DNA from: Clostridium kluyveri
Lineage (GTDB): Bacteria > Bacillota > Clostridia > Clostridiales > Clostridiaceae
Direction: 5' to 3'
DNA length: 64,000 bases
NCBI RefSeq assembly: GCF_001902295.1
Contig: NZ_CP018335.1
Location: 3,410,001-3,474,000, forward strand
Part shown: positions 26,854-34,563 of the stretch, one piece after another
How the letters are laid out: each line of letters opens with the position of its first letter
Position numbering within the stretch: the stretch's first letter is position 1
Notes under the pieces: model-generated
Database searches by the model: none
What the model saw: the letters and a program-made list of their open reading frames with translations, nothing else
Told to the model about the DNA's origin: nothing
Made by a program: the position numbers and the translations under genes

Positions 26854-27270
26854 TTATTTCAATGGAGGCATAACAAAAGCTTCCCCAGTTAAAACTTTAC
26901 TTTTATTATGCTTTATACAAGTAGTTTTCAATTTTACTATATTTTCTTTTTTATATATTTCTAAGACTTTTACCTCTACTTTTATATTATCTCCAAAATA
27001 CACAGGTAAATTAAATTTTGAATTCTGACTTAAATACACAGTTCCAGGCCCCGGAAATTTCATGCCTATACATGCAGATACATATCCTGCCAGCAGCACC
27101 CCATGTGCTATCCTTTTCTTAAATTTATCCTTATATTGAAATCTATCTGTATGAAGAGGATTATAATCTCCCGTTACTTTGGCAAATAAATATACATCCT
27201 CTTCAGTTACCACTTTTTCAATACAAATACTGTCTCCCACCTTTAATTCATCAATGGTTAAACCCCTCAT
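26854..27270 (-). CDS. MaoC-like (R)-specific enoyl hydratase domain protein
   Basis: The 138-residue hot-dog-fold protein has the hydratase-2 signature: FAKVTGDYNPLHTD (catalytic Asp and His), then RIAHGVLLAGYVSACIGMKFPGPGTVYL. This class reversibly hydrates enoyl-CoA or enoyl-ACP to the (R)-3-hydroxy compound. AAAGGA precedes the ATG. It is the last gene of the ACP-LuxE-LuxC operon, which suggests the acyl chain is hydrated or dehydrated while on CoA or ACP. 26589-26853 downstream shows only an imperfect GCTGC hairpin near 26810-26850. Confidence 0.88.
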   Translation of the reverse strand: MRGLTIDELKVGDSICIEKVVTEEDVYLFAKVTGDYNPLHTDRFQYKDKFKKRIAHGVLLAGYVSACIGMKFPGPGTVYLSQNSKFNLPVYFGDNIKVEVKVLEIYKKENIVKLKTTCIKHNKSKVLTGEAFVMPPLK

Positions 27271-27311
27271 AATCTATATTCCTTTCAAATTGTATAGTGT
27301 AAATTTTTCAC

Positions 27312-27536
27312 TCATACAATTCCCTTTTTCAATAAAATAACCATACCATACAATCTACTAAAAGGAATATCCAGATACTTAGATAAATTTTCTAAAGACT
27401 CTCTTGGTATATACTTATACTTTCTCTGTATATCATGTAGTATAGGAAGAATAAATCTCTGCTTCTTGGGGTATTTTTCAATCACCTCTTGTCCTGATAA
27501 ATTATTGTTTGAATTTTGTTCTAATACAGTTATCAT
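27312..27536 (-). CDS. Stand-alone N-terminal domain of a NuoE/HoxE-like protein
   Basis: The 74-residue product matches only the N-terminal helical domain of the 24-kDa NADH-dehydrogenase/hydrogenase subunit. Recognisable parts are VIEKYPKKQRFILPILHDIQ and YIPRESLENLSKYLDIPFS. It stops just after SRLYGMV, where the thioredoxin-like [2Fe-2S] domain would begin, so it has no cluster cysteines. GAGGG precedes the start. It may be a decayed gene, or a small helical adaptor kept for protein contacts. It lies between the LuxC-like and MaoC-like genes. Confidence 0.6.
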   Translation of the reverse strand: MITVLEQNSNNNLSGQEVIEKYPKKQRFILPILHDIQRKYKYIPRESLENLSKYLDIPFSRLYGMVILLKKGIV

Positions 27537-27597
27537 TAACTACTTCACCCTCTCATTTAAATATTAATTTGAATTTTACTACGTAATTCTATAAGTC

Positions 27598-28887
27598 TTA
27601 AATATTTACACTACACCACGTTACAAGTTCATTTATCATAAAATTCCCATCCCATGGAGAATCATAAATATTCATAGTTCCTACACCTACCACTCTATTT
27701 ACTCCAAAGGATGTAACCCTATCTGAAAATTTAAAAAGTTTGCCTTTATCTGAAATAGCATGCCCTATAGTTTGAATTCTTCGGGTAATCAAATTCTCTA
27801 TATCAAATATGCTTTCTATTTCCTTTACAAAAATACATCTTCCACCTAGGGGCTCTTCCAACACTATTTCGTCATTAATTAAAATAGTATATTCAAGTCC
27901 TCTGCTGCAGCAGATATCCTTATCCGGTTCAAGACTATACACTCCTCTTTCATTTATAATCTTTGCACAGGTACTTTCATCCAGCAGGTCATTATATCTT
28001 TTGCCTATCTTTTCAAAGGATTTCTTTAACATGCCAATTATATCTTTTAAAGAAATAGAACTTTTTTCCACAAAAAGTACTTGAGGAGACGAACAGGCTT
28101 TTTGCTGAAATAAAACTATATCCATCACTAATTTATCCATATAAGAAAAGCACTTATCACTTTCAATAACTTCCCTGTCAAATACGGCAAAAGAATACTT
28201 TGGCCCAAATACAACATCCTTACAGGTGGTTTTTTTAGGAAGTGATGCAATGTAATCTACCGCCTCTTCTCCTCCCCATACAATTCTTGCATCCGCCATA
28301 ATGGACATGGATTTATTTAAGGATTCATCTTCCCTCGGAAAATATACTAAACATATATTTTTAAGTAAATCTTTAGAATGATATACTTTTTCCTCATAAA
28401 CTACCTGTATATCATCCAAAGGCTTCAGCAGTCTTAAAACCAGGGCCATACTTTTTTCAGGAACTTTTACAAGATTTGAATTTCCTGCTATAAGCGATTG
28501 AAAAATTGAATAAAGTGCAAGAGTGCTCACATTTCCCGCTATCCAGTGGCAGCTTATTCCCCTTGCCTGTGCTTTTACATACTTATCATTTCCTATAGAT
28601 ACAAACTCATCTAAATACTTTTCATCCTTCAAACTCATCTTTATCAACTTTTCTATATTTGATTTTCTGAAATAAAATGACAGATAAGACACTCCTTGAA
28701 TTTTAAGAAGTTTTTTATCCCTACTCAGTCTTTTACTATACTCATCTAGTATAAGTACACTAGCTTGGGTAGGCATAGAATTTAACAATTTTAAGTTTGA
28801 TTTCAAAATATCATTTACACGGCTGAAATTATTGAAGCTTATCTCTTTTTCATAAAGGTATCCATCTAATGAATAACAATCTATCAT
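27598..28887 (-). CDS. Acyl-CoA/acyl-protein reductase, LuxC family
   Basis: The 429-residue protein belongs to the LuxC group of acyl reductases, which are aldehyde-dehydrogenase-like enzymes. They reduce a thioester to an aldehyde with NADPH. The likely catalytic cysteine lies in QQKACSSPQVLF (about residue 260). HWIAGNVSTLALYS belongs to the nucleotide site. The start overlaps the stop of the LuxE-like gene (ATGA), so the two are translationally coupled. No luciferase genes (luxAB) are present. The product would be an aldehyde for metabolism or biosynthesis. Confidence 0.87.
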   Translation of the reverse strand: MIDCYSLDGYLYEKEISFNNFSRVNDILKSNLKLLNSMPTQASVLILDEYSKRLSRDKKLLKIQGVSYLSFYFRKSNIEKLIKMSLKDEKYLDEFVSIGNDKYVKAQARGISCHWIAGNVSTLALYSIFQSLIAGNSNLVKVPEKSMALVLRLLKPLDDIQVVYEEKVYHSKDLLKNICLVYFPREDESLNKSMSIMADARIVWGGEEAVDYIASLPKKTTCKDVVFGPKYSFAVFDREVIESDKCFSYMDKLVMDIVLFQQKACSSPQVLFVEKSSISLKDIIGMLKKSFEKIGKRYNDLLDESTCAKIINERGVYSLEPDKDICCSRGLEYTILINDEIVLEEPLGGRCIFVKEIESIFDIENLITRRIQTIGHAISDKGKLFKFSDRVTSFGVNRVVGVGTMNIYDSPWDGNFMINELVTWCSVNI

Positions 28888-30008
28888 TTTTTCTCCTCCC
28901 TTTCTGCAAAAGTATCTCCACAGCCTCTTGTTTCAGCTTTTTCTATTCTAGATCTAAACTTAAAATATTTTCCCCGTCTTCCACAGCTGCAATCATCAAT
29001 TCCTATAAATTCACCTACATCTTCTGTTAAAATACCTTGAGAAGGATAACTGGTTCCAAGGATACTCAATACTTCTATTATTCCCTGTTGTTCAACCTCT
29101 ACTTCCTCTAAAGTATTGAAATCTCTTATTATAATATCTGCAAAATCCGGTACATGTTTATATCCACATTCACAATCCACAAACACCACACCCAGCTGTT
29201 CCACCATTCCATAAAAATCCATTACATTACTTTTTTCAGTACCAAATATCTCAGCTGTCACTCTATTAAATTCCTCTTTTTCAACACTTTCTGACACAAG
29301 CTTCTTCCACCCACCGCTGTGTAAAAGTTTCATTTTAGGAAGGGATAGTTTAATATTTTTTTTCTTTAACTGTGTTACAAACTTACTCCATATTATATAG
29401 GTAAATCCATAAACCAATATTTCCTTATTTTTATTCTCTTCCTCAAATTTTTTTAGCCTAGGCAGGTTGATTTCAAGTTCTCCATCTTCTTCATCCATAA
29501 CATAGGTTATACTGCTTGCAAAATTGCTAATTCCCCTAATTGCTGCCCCTCTGGCATTTAACACTCCCTTATTTTTGTTTACATTTCCCGTGTCTAAAAC
29601 TAAAAGGGGCTTTCTGGTAACTCCTAAAAAACTCTTTAATGTATTTATAAGTGCCTGAGATTGTCTTATAGATGTACCTTTATCCAGATATATCTTGCTT
29701 GGAGTCTTTGAAGTTGTGGAACTAGAATTCAATACTCTTATTACATCTTCTTTTCTGCAGGTTAAAAGGTCAAATATCTTAAACATGTTTACTGGAATAA
29801 ATGGCACTTGGCTGAGCTTTGAAATTTTAGAAATATCTATTGAAAGTTTCCTATACATACTTCCTACATTTGGATTAACTTCATTTAATGCAAGCTGTTT
29901 TTTAATTATTTCAATCAGCATACCTTCTTTTTCTTCCTGGAGCATTTCAAATTGATCCCTGAAAATTATATTTTCTATTAAAGGCTTCATATCCACAGCA
30001 TATCTCAC
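28884..30008 (-). CDS. Acyl-protein synthetase, LuxE family
   Basis: The product is about 374 residues. In luminous bacteria LuxE activates a fatty acid with ATP and passes the acyl group to its own cysteine, then to LuxC. Family features include VPFIPVNMFKIFD, the serine/threonine-rich LNSSSTTSKTPSKI, MDFYGMVEQLG and the Cys-rich end DDCSCGRRGKYFKFRSR. That end resembles adenylating-enzyme C-termini (also seen in PaaK-like ligases). The start is uncertain: GTG at 30008 or GTG at 29996, the latter better spaced from AGGTGAG. It is coupled to the LuxC-like gene. Confidence 0.85.
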   Translation of the reverse strand: MRYAVDMKPLIENIIFRDQFEMLQEEKEGMLIEIIKKQLALNEVNPNVGSMYRKLSIDISKISKLSQVPFIPVNMFKIFDLLTCRKEDVIRVLNSSSTTSKTPSKIYLDKGTSIRQSQALINTLKSFLGVTRKPLLVLDTGNVNKNKGVLNARGAAIRGISNFASSITYVMDEEDGELEINLPRLKKFEEENKNKEILVYGFTYIIWSKFVTQLKKKNIKLSLPKMKLLHSGGWKKLVSESVEKEEFNRVTAEIFGTEKSNVMDFYGMVEQLGVVFVDCECGYKHVPDFADIIIRDFNTLEEVEVEQQGIIEVLSILGTSYPSQGILTEDVGEFIGIDDCSCGRRGKYFKFRSRIEKAETRGCGDTFAEREEKK

Positions 30009-30025
30009 CTATTTCCATACTTATT

Positions 30026-31495
30026 TTACATATCTTTTAACTTTGCAAACAATACTTTTCCCGAAGAATTTTTGGGAAGCTGCGATAAAAACTGAACATA
30101 TTTAGGCAACTTGTATCTTGGTAATACTGAAGAACAATAGTCAATTATATACTTGTCATCTATAGAAGAATTTTTATCTTTTAAAACCACAAAAGCCTTT
30201 ATAGCCTCCCCTAGAATATCATCCTCTACTCCTATGACAGCACACTCAACCACTTCTTTTATGCTGCATATAGTATTTTCAATCTCCTTAGGACTTATTC
30301 TATTTCCCGCACACTTTATTATATTTTTTTCTCTGGAAACCACAAATATATATCCATCTTCATCCCTAAAAGCTAAATCTCCCGTGTACAAAAGACCATT
30401 TTTCAGCACCTTTTTGGTTTCTTCCTGGTCATTAAAATATCCCTTCATTATATTTCCGCCTCTTGCAGCTATTTCTCCCACCTCTCCCACAGAGGTAGGA
30501 TTTCCTTCTTTATTTAATACCACAAGCTCTGTTCCCGGAATACCACATCCTATGGAGCCCAATTTATTTTTAATCTGCTCTGGAGGCAGATATGACAATC
30601 TAGCTGTAGCCTCAGTTTGTCCATACATAATATATACGTCAGTTCCTTCAAGTGCTTCGCATAGTTCCGATATGAATACTTCTGGAAGCCTGCCGCCTGC
30701 CTGGGTTACATACCTTAGTGAAGGTAGCTTGGCTGTCTTAATACTGGTCATTCTAAGTAATATCTGATAGGTACTTGGCACTCCCGCAAAACCAGTGCAG
30801 TTATATTTTTTTATATCTCCTATAACTGTTTCAGGAAACATAAACCTATTATTTATTACAAGGCTCCCACCACATCTAAAATGTGTGTTCAAAAGAGATG
30901 TTCCATAGCAATAGTAAAAGGGAAGTACCACTTCCACCCTGTCATTTTTAGTCAATTTCAAATACTCCATTATGGAATTGGTATTGTACATGAGATTATA
31001 ATGAGTAAGCATTACCCCCTTTGGTTTTGAAGTAGAACCCGATGTAAACATAATAAGTGCCGTATCTTCTTTTTCATTTATAAAGCCGCTTGAATTAGTT
31101 TCATCTTTACTTGCCCAAATACTTTCCTCACTATATACCATGATGTCCCTACAGACTATCTTATCTACTTTATTTCTGTATTTTTTCTGGCAAAATACTA
31201 TTTTTATTTTTAAAATATCCATAATATACCTCATATCGTTTTCAGATATGGTGGGGTTTACAGGGACACATATGCTTCCATTTTTAATTATTCCAAAATA
31301 AGTTTTTATAAAAAAAACAGAATTGTCTGAAATAACAAGTACACTATTTTCTTTTAAACATCCATTTTCCTGTAATAAATAAGTTACATAATTTACGCCA
31401 CCATAAATTTCCCTGTAACTTATCTTATTTTTATCTATTACTGCTATTTTATCTGAATCTTTAAACTCTTCAAAAACATAATCAGTAAAAGTCAT
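30026..31495 (-). CDS. Acyl-AMP ligase/AMP-dependent synthetase
   Basis: The 489-residue adenylate-forming enzyme has the P-loop-like TALIMFTSGSTSKPKGVMLTH (residues about 150-170). Later motifs are YIMYGQTEA, LYTGDLAFRDEDGYIFV and the C-terminal lysine motif PKNSSGKVLF. It would activate a carboxylic acid as acyl-AMP and load it onto CoA or the neighbouring acyl carrier protein. Its ATG overlaps the stop of the ACP gene (ATGA), a strong sign of partnership. The acid is unknown; the genetic setting suggests a short or hydroxylated acid. Confidence 0.87.
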   Translation of the reverse strand: MTFTDYVFEEFKDSDKIAVIDKNKISYREIYGGVNYVTYLLQENGCLKENSVLVISDNSVFFIKTYFGIIKNGSICVPVNPTISENDMRYIMDILKIKIVFCQKKYRNKVDKIVCRDIMVYSEESIWASKDETNSSGFINEKEDTALIMFTSGSTSKPKGVMLTHYNLMYNTNSIMEYLKLTKNDRVEVVLPFYYCYGTSLLNTHFRCGGSLVINNRFMFPETVIGDIKKYNCTGFAGVPSTYQILLRMTSIKTAKLPSLRYVTQAGGRLPEVFISELCEALEGTDVYIMYGQTEATARLSYLPPEQIKNKLGSIGCGIPGTELVVLNKEGNPTSVGEVGEIAARGGNIMKGYFNDQEETKKVLKNGLLYTGDLAFRDEDGYIFVVSREKNIIKCAGNRISPKEIENTICSIKEVVECAVIGVEDDILGEAIKAFVVLKDKNSSIDDKYIIDYCSSVLPRYKLPKYVQFLSQLPKNSSGKVLFAKLKDM

Positions 31496-31734
31496 ATTTC
31501 TACCCCATATTTTTTTAATATCTTCTTTACATCTCCAATAGTGTACATTCTGGATATATCCACTACATCAAAATCCACTCCAAATTCTTCTGATAGTCCT
31601 GTAACCAACTCTACATGAGCCAGAGAATCCCATGCCTCTATTTCATCTGGGCCTAATTCATCTTTGATATCCGCTGTATCTTTTATATTTAACGTATCAC
31701 AAATTATCTTATTGAATTTATCTATTTTTTCCAT
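31492..31734 (-). CDS. Acyl carrier protein
   Basis: The 80-residue acidic protein has the phosphopantetheine site serine in EAWDSLAHVEL (about residue 38). The DSL core and surrounding helix 2 are typical of discrete carrier proteins. TTTGGAGGG precedes the ATG. It is the first gene of a six-gene operon with an acyl-AMP ligase and LuxE/LuxC-like enzymes. It is therefore probably a dedicated carrier rather than the fatty-acid-synthesis ACP. Confidence 0.9.
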   Translation of the reverse strand: MEKIDKFNKIICDTLNIKDTADIKDELGPDEIEAWDSLAHVELVTGLSEEFGVDFDVVDISRMYTIGDVKKILKKYGVEI

Positions 31735-31774
31735 GATTATATCCCTCCAAAAATATATTAATTACATTAATTAA

Positions 31775-31791
31775 AGCAATTATCATGCCAC
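31775..31791 (-). promoter_or_regulatory. Sigma-54 promoter of the ACP-LuxCE operon
   Basis: The minus strand reads GTGGCATGATAATTGCTT, a full match to TGGCA-N6-TTGC with correct spacing. It lies about 42 bases before the ACP start. It shares TGGCATGA-NAN-TTGCT with the abfD promoter. Confidence 0.88.
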
Positions 31792-31844
31792 TTTTAAAAA
31801 ATGTCCCAATCTCAAGGATATATAAATTCTCCAAATAACTCCAT

Positions 31845-31856
31845 TGCATTAATGCA
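31845..31856. promoter_or_regulatory. Candidate activator site TGCA-TTAA-TGCA
   Basis: A palindromic 12-mer sits about 55 bases upstream of the sigma-54 promoter (in the wider context TTGCATTAATGCAA). It is one of four copies in the window, all near the two sigma-54 promoters. Confidence 0.55.
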
Positions 31857-31913
31857 ACAAAATTATTAAATTTTTGTACAATACAATAGTGAACGTGCCC
31901 TATATACCTATGT

Positions 31914-31925
31914 TGCAATTTTGCA
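31914..31925. promoter_or_regulatory. Candidate activator site TGCA-ATTT-TGCA
   Basis: The 12-mer lies about 125 bases upstream of the ACP promoter, the same distance as the site at 25014 from the abfD promoter. The remainder of 31926-32055 has no further feature I could support. Confidence 0.55.
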
Positions 31926-32055
31926 TACTATTTCACTTTTGCAGTTACATTTAGCTTATCCCACAGGACGTAAAATATAAGTTACAGTTCCTATGATCAC
32001 ATTTCCAAAGATTATAACATATTATAGTTTTGTAATATTATGAGAGGAAAAAAAT

Positions 32056-32706
32056 ATGTATAATAATTATAATATGTATCCCTGTTATTATTATGGAAAT
32101 ACACAAGACTATGCTTCAGATATGATATATGATACTTATAATATGTATCCCTGTCCCTATTTTGCAATTTATCCTTCGGATTTTTGGAGAGGATATAATG
32201 AGCCCTACATTCCTTATGATGACCAAATCGAATACGATTCAAGACTAGATTCTTCGCCCCCATCAAAAAATGAGGTTTCAATTGAATTAAGAGATTACGG
32301 GCCACAGCCCTTTGTAGTTGATATTAATAAAGTTACCAGAGAAAATAATACTTTTCGTACTGCTTTATGGACAGGATCTCATCTTCAAGTTACTTTAATG
32401 AGCATAAATGTAGGAGAGGATATAGGTTTGGAAATTCATCCAGATGTTGATCAATTCATCCGTGTTGAAAAAGGACAAGGACTTGTTAAAATGGGAAAAA
32501 GTAAACACAATTTAGATTTTCAAACAAAGGTTTATGATGACTTTGCAATTATGATACCTGCTGGCACATGGCACAATGTTGTAAATACAGGTAATACACC
32601 TCTTAAAGTTTATTCTATTTACGCACCACCCAATCATCCGCGCGGCACAGTTCATGTTACTAAAGAGGAGGCAGAAGCTGCAGAGGGAGACAAAATATCA
32701 AAATAG
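32056..32706 (+). CDS. Cupin-domain protein with a Tyr-rich N-terminus
   Basis: The 216-residue product has an N-terminal 60 residues rich in tyrosine, with YNMYPC occurring twice. A single cupin barrel follows (about 85-200): GLEIHPDVDQFIRVEKGQG, then MIPAGTWHNVVNTG with the metal-binding histidine. Related clostridial cupins bind a metal ion and may act as isomerases or stress proteins. The Tyr/Cys-rich tail recalls spore-coat or cross-linked surface proteins, which is only a suggestion. AGAGGA precedes the ATG. Confidence 0.8.
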   Translation: MYNNYNMYPCYYYGNTQDYASDMIYDTYNMYPCPYFAIYPSDFWRGYNEPYIPYDDQIEYDSRLDSSPPSKNEVSIELRDYGPQPFVVDINKVTRENNTFRTALWTGSHLQVTLMSINVGEDIGLEIHPDVDQFIRVEKGQGLVKMGKSKHNLDFQTKVYDDFAIMIPAGTWHNVVNTGNTPLKVYSIYAPPNHPRGTVHVTKEEAEAAEGDKISK

Positions 32707-32746
32707 CTTCTAAAAGATAGGAGTTTGAATGAATTCCTTTTAGTTA

Positions 32747-32774
32747 AAGAGGTTAGAAATTAATCTAACCTCTT
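32747..32774. terminator. Bidirectional terminator between convergent genes
   Basis: AAGAGGTTAGA and TCTAACCTCTT form an 11-bp perfect stem with a 6-base loop. It overlaps the last codons of the leftward peptidase gene and follows the rightward cupin gene. Confidence 0.75.
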
Positions 32775-33791
32775 ATTTGTATTGTAATAAATTAGTAATG
32801 TTATGGACTCTTCTGAATGGAATTGGCCGCTGAGATTATCTATGTTCCTTTGCCTTGGTGGAGTATTATTAAATCTATGTCTAAAGTTAGGGTCAATACT
32901 TGGTCTATTATTTAAGTTACTATTAGAAACTGCTGTAGTTGCGGTAAAGGACTCTCCATCTGCTCCCAGTGAAGAAGGATAAATTACAATATTTCCACTG
33001 CTTGACTCCATTGCAACAGGACGAATTGTATTACTAGAATCACTTAAAGAATTGCCATTAACTTTGGCAGATTCATACTTTACTACATCTGTATTTGCAA
33101 GAGGTACAAGCTTACCATATACATCTGATGGATCTTCACTTATCCACTCTGCAGATGTACCAATTCCTTCAGCATAAGAGGAATCTAATGTGGTGTATAT
33201 GTTTTCAGTTTTTATTTCGCCACTAGGTGTAGTGGCTGTAAATGTCAGATTCCATGTAGAACCTGATGAATTATATATATTTACATTAATAGTAGAATTA
33301 ATTGGTATGGTCATTATATTTTGGGCAACATCGGGTAATTGCTCCCAGAATACTACTGCAACAGGTTGTCCATTTTCTAGTTGTTCCATAGTTCCCATTT
33401 GAAGTAAATCTGAAGAATCTACCCCCCCTAAGCCAATCCATTGTGCAGCCACCGCATTTTCATTATTTGAAGAAATGCCGGGAACTGTCCAGCTTCCAGA
33501 AATACTGGTATAACTATCACTTTTTGACGCAGGTGTAACTATATATCCTGCCCAATTGCTGGATTTCTCCGTATTATCGGGAAGATCTACTGTAGTTTCA
33601 TTATTTTCAGATTGATAATCTTGAATTGGATGGATTAAATTTGGTCCTGGAAAACAGTAGTTTGATAAAATATATTTATTATTAACAATATTATAAGGCC
33701 ATTCTTTTGCAATAACAGAACTGCTTCCTAAGAGTAACAATACTGATAATAATAAAATTTGAAATTTTTTAAATATATTTTTCACTTTCAT
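32760..33791 (-). CDS. Secreted peptidase G1 (eqolisin) family protein
   Basis: The product (about 343 residues) starts with a basic stretch and a hydrophobic signal segment (FQILLLSVLLLLGSSSVIA). The mature part has the beta-sandwich pattern of glutamic peptidases: SSNWAGYIV, the catalytic-type glutamine in AAQWIGLGG, and the glutamate in TSAEWISEDP about 95 residues later. The family is best known from fungi as acid proteases. A bacterial branch is widespread, but few members have been characterised. The start is uncertain: ATG at 33791 is used, with GTG at 33806 as alternative. The asparagine-rich tail after residue 290 looks unstructured. Confidence 0.78.
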   Translation of the reverse strand: MKVKNIFKKFQILLLSVLLLLGSSSVIAKEWPYNIVNNKYILSNYCFPGPNLIHPIQDYQSENNETTVDLPDNTEKSSNWAGYIVTPASKSDSYTSISGSWTVPGISSNNENAVAAQWIGLGGVDSSDLLQMGTMEQLENGQPVAVVFWEQLPDVAQNIMTIPINSTINVNIYNSSGSTWNLTFTATTPSGEIKTENIYTTLDSSYAEGIGTSAEWISEDPSDVYGKLVPLANTDVVKYESAKVNGNSLSDSSNTIRPVAMESSSGNIVIYPSSLGADGESFTATTAVSNSNLNNRPSIDPNFRHRFNNTPPRQRNIDNLSGQFHSEESITLLIYYNTNKRLD

Positions 33792-34056
33792 TACTAAAAT
33801 TTTCACCTCTCTTTATATTTAAGTTTATTTAAATTATAATAATGAATGTGTTACGAAATTATGGCAATAATATTATTTTAATGTAAATTTTTTATTAATG
33901 ATGTTAAAATTATTATTAAGATTTCCTGTTCAAAAGAAATTACAGTAGCCAGTACAATCTCATAACAGTTTTGCAGTCATATTATTGATAATAAGTACCT
34001 GCTATTATAAAATATAATAACGAGTATAAAAAATTCATAACATACAAGGAGAGAAT

Positions 34057-34563
34057 ATGAATATTCAAAATGAGCTTAAAACCTATGAAAAAATTCATAA
34101 GAATGCCATAAAGACATGGATAATTTCAAAAACTATAACAAGTATCATAATTATTGCTATTTATATCTTAGTAATGCAGCTATTTCTCATCCCCAAATTT
34201 GGACACATCCTTTTAGTTAAATATATAACCTATATATTGGCATTAATTATAATATCTATCTCCATAGTAGACACATTTGTAGGATCTTTTTTAGAGTACA
34301 AGCAGTGGAAATATGCCATATTTGAAGATAAGGTTGAATTAATAAAGGGTATTATCATAAGAGAAAAGACAATAATCCCCATGTCAAGAATACAAAATTT
34401 AAAAATAAAACAGGGACCCATTCAAAGAATCTATAAAATAACTTCTGTAAATATAATAACTGCAGGAGGCCATCATGAAATACCTGCGTTACCTGTGGAA
34501 AAAGCAGAAAAAATCACTAAAAATCTTAATTTACTTATAGAAGCGGGTGAAAAAATTGAATAA
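34057..34563 (+). CDS. bPH2-domain membrane protein, YdbS-like
   Basis: The 168-residue product has two membrane helices (about 22-45 and 55-80) followed by a bacterial PH-like domain (DUF304/bPH2): YAIFEDKVELIKGIIIREKTIIP and SVNIITAGGHHEIPAL. The architecture matches YdbS of Bacillus subtilis. It overlaps the next gene by 17 bases and is translationally coupled to it. The YdbS/YdbT pair has been linked to membrane stress or peptide resistance in other Firmicutes. The specific role here is unknown. Confidence 0.85.
   Translation: MNIQNELKTYEKIHKNAIKTWIISKTITSIIIIAIYILVMQLFLIPKFGHILLVKYITYILALIIISISIVDTFVGSFLEYKQWKYAIFEDKVELIKGIIIREKTIIPMSRIQNLKIKQGPIQRIYKITSVNIITAGGHHEIPALPVEKAEKITKNLNLLIEAGEKIE

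Noticed and set aside
30153..30767. 204-codon rightward frame in the acyl-AMP ligase gene
   Set aside because: It is antisense to well-conserved ligase motifs. The serine/proline-rich translation is typical of a shadow frame.
27598..31734. Bioluminescence (lux) operon
   Set aside because: There are LuxC- and LuxE-like genes but no luxA/luxB in the operon, and light production needs oxygen, which this anaerobic setting lacks.
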